Assembly (NCBI RefSeq): GCF_030936135.1 | Contig: NC_082611.1 | Span: forward strand, 7,083,001-7,147,000 | Direction of reading: 5' to 3' | Length of the DNA: 64,000 bases | From: Gavia stellata | Taxonomy: Eukaryota > Chordata > Aves > Gaviiformes > Gaviidae | Shown: piece by piece, positions 57,219-64,000 of the stretch | Layout of the letters: every line of letters begins with the position of its first letter | Position numbering within the stretch: position 1 is the first letter of the stretch | Notes under the pieces: generated by a model | The model's database searches: none | The model's input: the letters and a program-made list of their open reading frames with translations, nothing else | Told to the model about the DNA's origin: nothing | Position numbers and translations under genes: made by a program

Positions 57219-60200
57219 CTATAATGAAATACAAGACAGTCAAAATTGCTAGTTTTACATTTTCATCTCAAAAACTTTAACTATTCTCCTACCATCCTTC
57301 TAGGGTGCAGATTTCAATAATAATAAAATAAAATAAAATAAGAGGATTTTGAATTAAAAGAGTCTGAGCAAGACATTAGTATTCCCACAGCAGTTTCCAT
57401 TAAGAATTTATTGATTTGGGAAGCTGTATTTTGATACTGTTCCTTCTCTAAGAGTACACTCGAAAAAAACACCAAGTTGCATACTTATGTACTATAGCTG
57501 CACCCTGAGAGGGAAAAAAGAACCCAACCAAATAGGGAAAGACACACCTCCAGCAGTGAAACTCTCAAAAGACAGCGATGGTCTGCATCACACTGTAAAG
57601 AACTTCTTTGAGACTCATTTACGCTTTCTCCCTGTTTTATTCAATTTAAAGATGCTTGCATTGCTGAAAAGCTGTTATTTACATATGGGATCTATGACAC
57701 TCATGTTTTTTTCATCAAACTTTGAGTATCAGTGAATTGACATTTGCAGGTAAAGCTTCAATTCAGTTTACAAACAGAGAAGCTTAGTTCTCAAGGGAAA
57801 ACATCAGATTTTGCAAAAGTAATCCAGATCAATTTGCTCACATTTCATTCAAGAACCAGGAAATGAGGGCTGAATTTCTCTGTTCCCTTTCATTTCTTGT
57901 AGAAGGGCAGTATTAATTTCAGAACTTCTACTTTGGGAACATTCATTTTATATCAGGACTGGTTAGATCTCTACCAAAGTCCCAGACTTGACTTAAGGAA
58001 AATCAGCCACTGAAGTCTGAGGAAATTAAGCTCTAACACAAATAAGATTTTACTTTACATTTGGAAGTTATACCATAATGTCAAAAATTAACCGTAAGAG
58101 TCATTTACATGCTTCTCCCCTTCTCAAAGATGAAAAGTCTGCTAGCTTCACCAAATTAATTTCACATGCAACCAATTCATCTTGTATTCTATGGTACTGA
58201 CTGTTTCTACAGGCTATGAAAAAACTGATATATTCATTAGAACAAAAAATTACCCATTTCCAGCACAGCCGTTTTATATAAGCCACTGTGCTCTGGAAAG
58301 ACTGGTGGTATCTATAAACAATTGTCGGCATAAACCTTACCTAGTAATCCGCCGTAGGACGATGTCTGCTTGGGCGGAACACCAAAGAAAAGCTGTCCTA
58401 TTCTATCTAGGTACTGAAACGAGACAAGATGAAGAACAATGTCAGCTACTTTGTTTACAGGTGGAAATACTATGGGCAGCAGTCACACCACACAAGCTAG
58501 ATCACTGACTCCTACCTACAAGTCACAAAACAGGAGACAATCAGCTATTATTTAACTAATTCTGTAGGTTAAATCCTGTTTACGACTACAAGTAACTCAC
58601 CTCATTATACATAGGATCTCTTTTCAGTGAAGGTTGATACTGTTCACACAATACTGTAAATACTGTTAGTTTTCCTCTAGAAAGGAAAGAGCCAAAAATG
58701 TAATCTCAGTAACAACTGAAAAGGAAACCAAGAGCAACATGAGAAAAATCAGACTGTACCCATCAACTGCCAATAACAGAAACCAGATGAAGTTTAGCAG
58801 TGGTTGAACAAAGGGCGGACCCTTTTCTATTGAAGGATGTTTCTGTGTGTATGTCGTAAAAACAACTGATGCGCTGGTCTTATTTTTTAAGCAGAGAAAT
58901 CTGCAAAAGGAAACAGAACAGGGCAAGTTAAAAATAAAAGGCACAGAAGTAGTTTCACATGCAGAAAGAAAAAGGGAAGCCAAAAGCTCAGCCATCTCTA
59001 CTTCATTTGTGCATAGAAGCCATCTCGGGCTTAAACTGATGGCAGAAACCCTAACTGGTAGAGATGTACATCTTTGGCAAAGGTTTGGCTATCAATTGAG
59101 GAAGAGGAAAATCGCTACTAAACTACATTGTGGAATGGTCCAGAGGGAGAACTGACATTAAATACTAATACAATGAGCTGAACCAAGAGCTTAGCAGATT
59201 GTATACGGGACGGTTACTAAAAGAGGGCATGAATTAAATCAAAATGTGGAAAAACTGGCTACCACATGATTCAAATTAAACATGACATTGCATTTACTGG
59301 TCCAGAGTTTACTATGCTGGGGTAAAAACTTAATCAAAGATCTCTCTCCTGGCCCCACCCACTCCCAAACACATCTCCTTTCAGTATGTATATCAGCCAG
59401 CATCCAATGACTGTCATTCTATTAGCACTACCTCAAAATAACATGGCATCAGGACCACTAATAAGTTTGACACACGTATCTAAAAGTCTCATAATAAAGC
59501 TACACTTGGAGCTTCCAAGCCATTTGTCACCAGTTAACAGATCGATTTCCCAAACTGATCAAATCTTTGCCAGTTAAATTGACTGGACCTGAACAATCTC
59601 TGCAATTCCCATAGGCCTAACAAGAGACTTTTTCTGGGACAAATGCTGTCAGCAAGCACTGGGAAGGCTGCCACAAGCAGTCTCATTTTTGGTCCCATGC
59701 TGGCCTCCCAATTCTGCACCCTCACACGTGCGAGGGCATTGGGCTCTTTTGCTTTACTGCTGAGCAAGGAACTGCAATTATTTTCATTAGAGTAGAAACT
59801 GCTATGTAAGAGGATTTAGTACAGTATTTGAGATATAGGCCAGTAAAGGATGCAGTAGTACTGCTGTATAAATACTGAAAAAATAATCTCTTACTCATAA
59901 CTTCTCCCCAGAATTCCACCCCCCTCCAGAACAAAGCCCCATAAAATTGTTTAAGAGGGCTGCGTATACTGGATTTCCACAAAGGATTTTCTACCGCTCA
60001 AAATCTCTGCAATCTCTATCAACCAGCTATGGAAAGCAGGACAGATCTGACATGATAGCTCACTGCTGCCAAAAGAGAGACAGACTCGCTCTCACCTCCT
60101 CCCTCTCCCCCAACACCTACTCTCTCCATGACTCCCTGCTGCACAGTCCTGTCTCCACCTCCTCCTCAGACTCCTCCATGAGCTGCTTTCCCTGACTGAA

Positions 60201-63200
60201 GAAACCCATCAGCTGATTAAACACAGTAAAATTGGCTTTGTCAACCTTAATTGGACATGAGCTCTGCAAAGGCACATAATAGCTTGCATTCCCACTTCCT
60301 ACAAAATAAATGCCCAAAGTAAATGAAAGCCACCAGCAACTTTGCCAAACCTTGAACCATCGCACTGTTGCTCACAGACCAGGGTGACCCAAGACAAATT
60401 GTCTCTTAGGACAACGAGACTGAGAGCAAGTACTACACTAAAGGTAAATACAGACCCCGCTTAGGCCCAGTCTTGGTAAGAACGTCAAGGTAAGCCCTTA
60501 CTAGACATAAAGTGGTGTTAACAAAGCTAAGAATTGTGCTTTCAAGGTCAAACAGATTACATTAATTCTTCAAGCAATTAACATGATTTCAGGTGTTGAC
60601 CTTAATACGTTTTTTGGTGTTTTTTTTTTCTCTCCCCAATCTGACCAATTAAACACACCAGTTTTGAGATGGTTTTCTCCTGTTGTTACTACACAAAGTG
60701 AGTTTCAGAAGCTCTGACCAGTTTCGCAGTTTCTTTTGAAAAGGATGCATGGTTAACCTACAGTTATCATGTTTAAATTAGATTGGCCTCAAACACAGAA
60801 TCATCTCAGCAAAGTAGTTAAAAAAAGTTTAACACCTACTGTAGTACTGCCTGTGCTACAAACATGTCCACCTCACTGCGATATCCCCTGGACGAGGAGT
60901 ATTCTACTAGCATATTTGCACATCCTTCGCCATCTGTGGAGTGCAAGAAGTGATACCGAGATTCACTATAGTTTTGCTCTATAAAAGGAAAAAGAAAATG
61001 GCTTTTAAGAAATCAGTTCATCATACCTGAACATAAAAACAAATTTGTTAGGCTTGTACACTACAGCTGGTAAAAGGACAAGAGCTACACACATGGTATA
61101 TAAACAAGACAACTAGCAAAAAGAGAGCTTTTTCCTTTCTAAGTAACAGACCATTTGTAAAGGGAGATAATAAATGTTATCCTAAATACATTTGAACAAC
61201 AGCTATTAAACACCGCTTATTCAATGCCACCACAAAACACAGCTACCACTGGGACAGACAGCTTGACCTACGGTCATATCATTTTATCTAACTGCATATT
61301 GACACTTCATGTGCTATCATCAGTGCTCAGGAGAAGAATCAAGAAGTTCCGTATTAGACCATGTGCACCAAGAAGTCAAACAGCACCTTCAGCGTCCTTC
61401 TTTCTAAGTGCACAGAAAGAAGGCATTTCCTATTTTTAGCTTAGCCCACTCTCGCTATCAAAATTAAAATTGCTTCCATATGCTGAATAGAACAGCAATT
61501 ACACAGGAAAAAAAGGTGTAAGAAATGACTATTTGTTAGAACTGAACTTGAAGCAAAGCACCATAGAAAATCACTGCAATGACAGATGAAAACTGGATAG
61601 CTGCGAATTTTTGGAACTTAAAAGCTTTTTTTAAAAAAAATCTGAGCCTTTTCTAATGAAACTCTCAAAAACTACAGACTGAGAAAACATAAACATACAC
61701 ATTTTGACTTCAAAAGAACAGTGAGCAGATGGCTACAAAATGGGGATTTTTACTTTCAGAATGCAACCGTTTCTTATCCTAATCGTATCTCGGCTCCTAA
61801 CTTAAATGCTCTGGGGGAAATCTTCCCTTTCTGGCTGGCAGCAGCCATCAAGCTAACATAAAAAGCTATGGGATTGCCTATGGCATGCAGAAAGGCAATG
61901 AGCTGGAATGTTGACCATTGGGTCAGGATTGTTTTATAAAACCACTATCATCACTGCAGCTACTGAAAAATTTAAAATAAACAAACAATCATCTTGCACA
62001 GCTATTAATTAATGAGAAGCCACAGAAGAGATGGCATTTATTTAACTGTTCTCACTCACCTTTGTTATGTTTTGAACATAAGACTTTAAAAACTGGCTAT
62101 CATCCACAATTAAAATAATTATTTAGTGCATTTTTGGTTTATCTTGCATCCCATCACAAGTGATAAAATCCCACATAAATCAAAGGCAAGAGCATTCATT
62201 CTGGAATAAGCCTGCTGGTCAACATCTCAAAAAGTACCTAATTACAGATCCAGACAGTGTTTTGGATGTTAGGTGTTGTATTTCAATCTTTGTCATGTTT
62301 ATCCAGGATTTAAAACCAAAAAACCCACAATAGAACAGCTTTGCTCCCCAGCAATTTTCCTCCTAATGACTCAATCAAACTACCTCAACATCTAAAGGAT
62401 CAACCTTCCTTTTGCAGACAGCTTTACAGCAGTTGTGTTTTGGGTTTTGCAATAATAGGGAGTTACAGCCCTAGGGTTTTTTTTGTTAGTAACATTAAGC
62501 TGAAGTTATTGCAAAAATCAGGTTAATAGCAGAACTCAATCAATCATTTCCATCCCAGCTTTCTTAGATTATTTCCAGAGTAGATCTCTTACAATATCAT
62601 ACTTCCAACATTTTCAAAACAAAACACAGAAAAGCCAGTTGATTTTGCTTACCTTTCCACAGGGTAATTGCTAGTAACTGGTGCAGTTTTGGATGTCCAA
62701 GTTTTCCTGATCCCCCGCTAGACCATTTTAGTGCTCTGGATACAAAAGCCACTCTTTCTGGAGAATTTGGATCCATTAAACTAAACAATTTAGCCAAGTT
62801 TTCTAGAAGCAATAAGATTCACAAATATTTAGTATTAATAGGAACAGGATGAACTGCCACTTATAGTGCATATTTAAGGTACAACATTTAAGTTACAGTG
62901 CTATTGTGTCTTTAAGCTCCCTTAATGACCTCCATAAGCCACCTTAAAAAAGAGTGACTTTGAACTTGAGCCACTTCAAGTTAATCTTGCAAGTCACATC
63001 AAGTCAATCTTGCATCTATCAGCCAGCAATACTCGTATGACTGCTCCACAGCCAAAAGCTGTGCCTTGCAGTCAGCTGGTGACAGCTTCCCTGTCTCATT
63101 GTTTGGGACAGGATATTCCAAAGGACCATGCAGTTCCAAGGAGGAGGAAAGACTGCAAGTTACGGGACTGCTTGCCATTCATTGGGAAGCTGTGAGGGAC

Positions 63201-63866
63201 AGAGGGCTGTAGTTTGGAAAAGCACCACCAGAAGTCATAGATGGGATACAAAATGTCAGAGCTGATCTAAGTAAACAACAAATGGCCTCTGACTGTCTGT
63301 CTCCATCCGCAGGTTGTTAATAGCGGTTCGCCCATGCTGCAGCAGTAGTCTGCCCAGGCAGCTCTTAAGAATGTCTCCCTGAATTGCCTGCTTACCAAAT
63401 CTCACAGTCAAACAAGAAAAATTTCCTTGTGAACAGCTGAACCACAAATAATGTGCACACTACTACACTGCTAGGGTGGGAAACCACCGTCCACCAAAGC
63501 CCTGGGGACATCAATGACTGTGCAGACAATACATTATTGCTGCATCAAGGAAAGGACAATGCCACAAGACAGCAATGTTTGTTCTAAGCATGCCCACAAA
63601 GTTATCGGGAATCCATTATTCTCTAATAAAGTTTACCCCCAGTCCATTTCTATGATGAAGGTAATCCTTAGCCATGTGGGAGGGCATACAAAAAGGATTT
63701 CAGGTTTCAAGACTGTTAACAACAGTCACTGTGAAGTGAAAGCACATCTAAACACCATCAAACCGAGCGCAGAGGTCACCTCACCTAAAAGGTCATCCGC
63801 TACTTTTGCATCCGATTTCTCCAAAGACTCCAAAACCAGCATGGACAGATCAGCAGCACTGTTTTG
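57130..63866 (-). CDS. GET4: GET4 (BAG6-complex subunit), exons 3-9; 5' end outside window
   Basis: GET4 (also TRC35 or C7orf20) is a cytosolic alpha-solenoid protein. With UBL4A (Get5) and BAG6 it hands tail-anchored proteins from SGTA to the ATPase GET3/TRC40 for insertion into the ER. It also supports quality control of mislocalised proteins. Exons in transcript order are 63866-63785, 62802-62653, 60978-60840, 58900-58760, 58676-58601, 58413-58341 and 57218-57130. They total 750 bases, or 249 residues plus stop, and correspond to human residues 78-327 in a 327-residue protein. Landmarks are [122 protein letters not shown] and the acidic tail ending SSPIELD. All junctions are GT-AG and in frame. 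Confidence 0.97.
57219..58340 (-). other. GET4: GET4 intron 8
   Basis: This 1.1-kb intron contains an AAT/AAAAT-type microsatellite at 57316-57340. Nothing else was recognised. Confidence 0.88.
57316..57340. repeat. (AAAAT)n-type microsatellite
   Basis: Two to three AAT units pass into about three AAAAT units, within GET4 intron 8. Confidence 0.8.
58341..58413 (-). CDS. GET4: GET4 exon 8
   Basis: The acceptor is CGTTTCAG and the donor is GTAAGG on the minus strand. The exon encodes [18 protein letters not shown] and SYGGLL plus the first base of Gly298. The residues are identical to remembered human GET4. The segment closes the helical-repeat body and begins the C-terminal tail. Confidence 0.97.
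58601..58676 (-). CDS. GET4: GET4 exon 7
   Basis: The acceptor is CCTTTCTAG and the donor is GTGAGT on the minus strand. The exon completes the first Gly of the Gly-Gly pair and encodes [20 protein letters not shown] and PMYNE. The one change from human is LKRD for LRRD. The upstream intron is only 83 bases long. Confidence 0.97.
58760..58900 (-). CDS. GET4: GET4 exon 6
   Basis: The acceptor is TCCTTTTGCAG and the donor is GTACAG on the minus strand. The first base completes Gln201; 46 codons follow, then two bases of Gly248. Readable parts are [40 protein letters not shown] and LLLAVD. SIEKGPP replaces human SIEDGPP. The hydrophobic [11 protein letters not shown] is a buried solenoid helix, not a membrane segment. 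Confidence 0.97.
58901..60839 (-). other. GET4: GET4 intron 5
   Basis: This 1.9-kb intron contains a pyrimidine-rich stretch on the plus strand at about 60090-60180. A minus-strand frame at 60117-60365 encodes 82 residues without a recognised domain. No exon was identified. Confidence 0.85.
60840..60978 (-). CDS. GET4: GET4 exon 5
   Basis: The acceptor is CTTTTATAG and the donor is GTAGGT on the minus strand. The two first bases complete Glu155; 45 codons follow, then two bases of Gln201. It reads [40 protein letters not shown] and AQAVL. Small differences from human are YSES for YCES, STDG for SADG and SSSRGY for STSRGF. Confidence 0.97.
60979..62652 (-). other. GET4: GET4 intron 4
   Basis: This is a 1.7-kb, generally AT-rich intron. 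I see A and T runs and nothing that supports an exon, repeat family or RNA gene. Confidence 0.87.
62653..62802 (-). CDS. GET4: GET4 exon 4
   Basis: The acceptor is ATTGCTTCTAG and the donor is GTAAGC on the minus strand. The exon completes Glu105 and encodes [40 protein letters not shown] and QLLAITLWK plus the first base of Glu155. It is nearly identical to human (AKVFSL and LGHPRLH there). Confidence 0.97.
62803..63784 (-). other. GET4: GET4 intron 3
   Basis: This 982-bp intron runs between GTGAGG and TTCTAG. No feature was recognised within it. Confidence 0.87.
63785..63866 (-). CDS. GET4: GET4 exon 3
   Basis: The acceptor is CTTGTAG and the donor is GTGAGG on the minus strand. It encodes [20 protein letters not shown] and KVADDLL plus the first base of Glu105, matching human residues 78-104 (human EKAEVEVADELL). 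This is the first GET4 exon visible; the remaining 134 bases of the window are intron 2. Confidence 0.96.
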
Positions 63867-64000
63867 CTACAAGACAGACACATACTGGCAGTGATGAACA
63901 TATCAGTACATAAAAGAAAACACCAACCAGAATTTTGTCAGATGCAGATTTAACAACTTCATCAACATCTACAGCCAATTCATGGTATCAAGTCTCAACC
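63867..64000 (-). other. GET4: GET4 intron 2 (3' end)
   Basis: None of the exon 2 peptide (human AHQMYRTLFFRYMSQSK) can be read in these 134 bases, so exon 2 and the promoter are beyond the right edge. Confidence 0.8.

Noticed and set aside
60117..60365. 82-codon minus-strand frame in GET4 intron 5, initially considered as a possible retroelement remnant
   Set aside because: I could not identify a reverse transcriptase, gag, env or LTR signature, and its Glu-rich end comes from a simple CTCCTC-type stretch. A Dfam search would decide.

Overview
This is a window of bird (avian) nuclear genome. Two signs support that. Truncated copies of the CR1 LINE, whose 3' end reads ATTCTATGATTCT on its own strand, are the only mobile elements I recognise, and there are no mammalian SINEs. 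The window also carries split vertebrate genes whose protein sequence is close to the human orthologues. I cannot name the species.

Two protein-coding genes converge tail to tail. ADAP1 (ArfGAP with dual PH domains 1, centaurin-alpha-1) runs on the + strand. Its exons 2 to 11 lie at 2134-52815 and encode 347 residues, which are residues 28-374 if the first exon matches human. Exon 1 lies left of the window. A 3'UTR follows to about 54135, with an AATAAA at 54112. GET4 (Golgi to ER traffic protein 4, a subunit of the BAG6 complex) runs on the - strand. Its exons 3 to 9 lie at 63866-57130 and encode the C-terminal 249 residues, followed by a 3'UTR down to about 55870. Exons 1 and 2 lie right of the window. 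All splice junctions I placed are GT-AG and keep the frame without gaps.

Layout: 1-2133 is the end of ADAP1 intron 1. Exons 2 and 3 follow (2134-3908), then the 10.7-kb intron 3, exon 4 (14594-14676), the very large 25.9-kb intron 4 (14677-40599), exons 5 to 7 (40600-48757) with 2 to 6-kb introns, and a compact 3' cluster of exons 8 to 11 (51180-52815). From 54140 to 55870 is intergenic DNA, about 0.9 kb of it AT-rich microsatellite-like sequence with perfect palindromes. The rest, 55870-64000, is GET4.

The two genes do not share a pathway. ADAP1 is a PI(3,4,5)P3/IP4-binding ArfGAP enriched in neurons. GET4 works in post-translational targeting of tail-anchored membrane proteins and in quality control. 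Their adjacency is the conserved vertebrate synteny (human 7p22.3, where they are also convergent). About 93% of the window is intronic, UTR or intergenic. I found no CRISPR array, rRNA, tRNA, bacterial-type operon or undescribed multi-gene system. The most interesting leftovers are non-coding: AT-rich, non-repetitive blocks in intron 4 that look like possible conserved regulatory elements, a CpG-rich block at 25.9-27 kb, a G-rich block in intron 1, and the palindromic spacer between the two gene ends.
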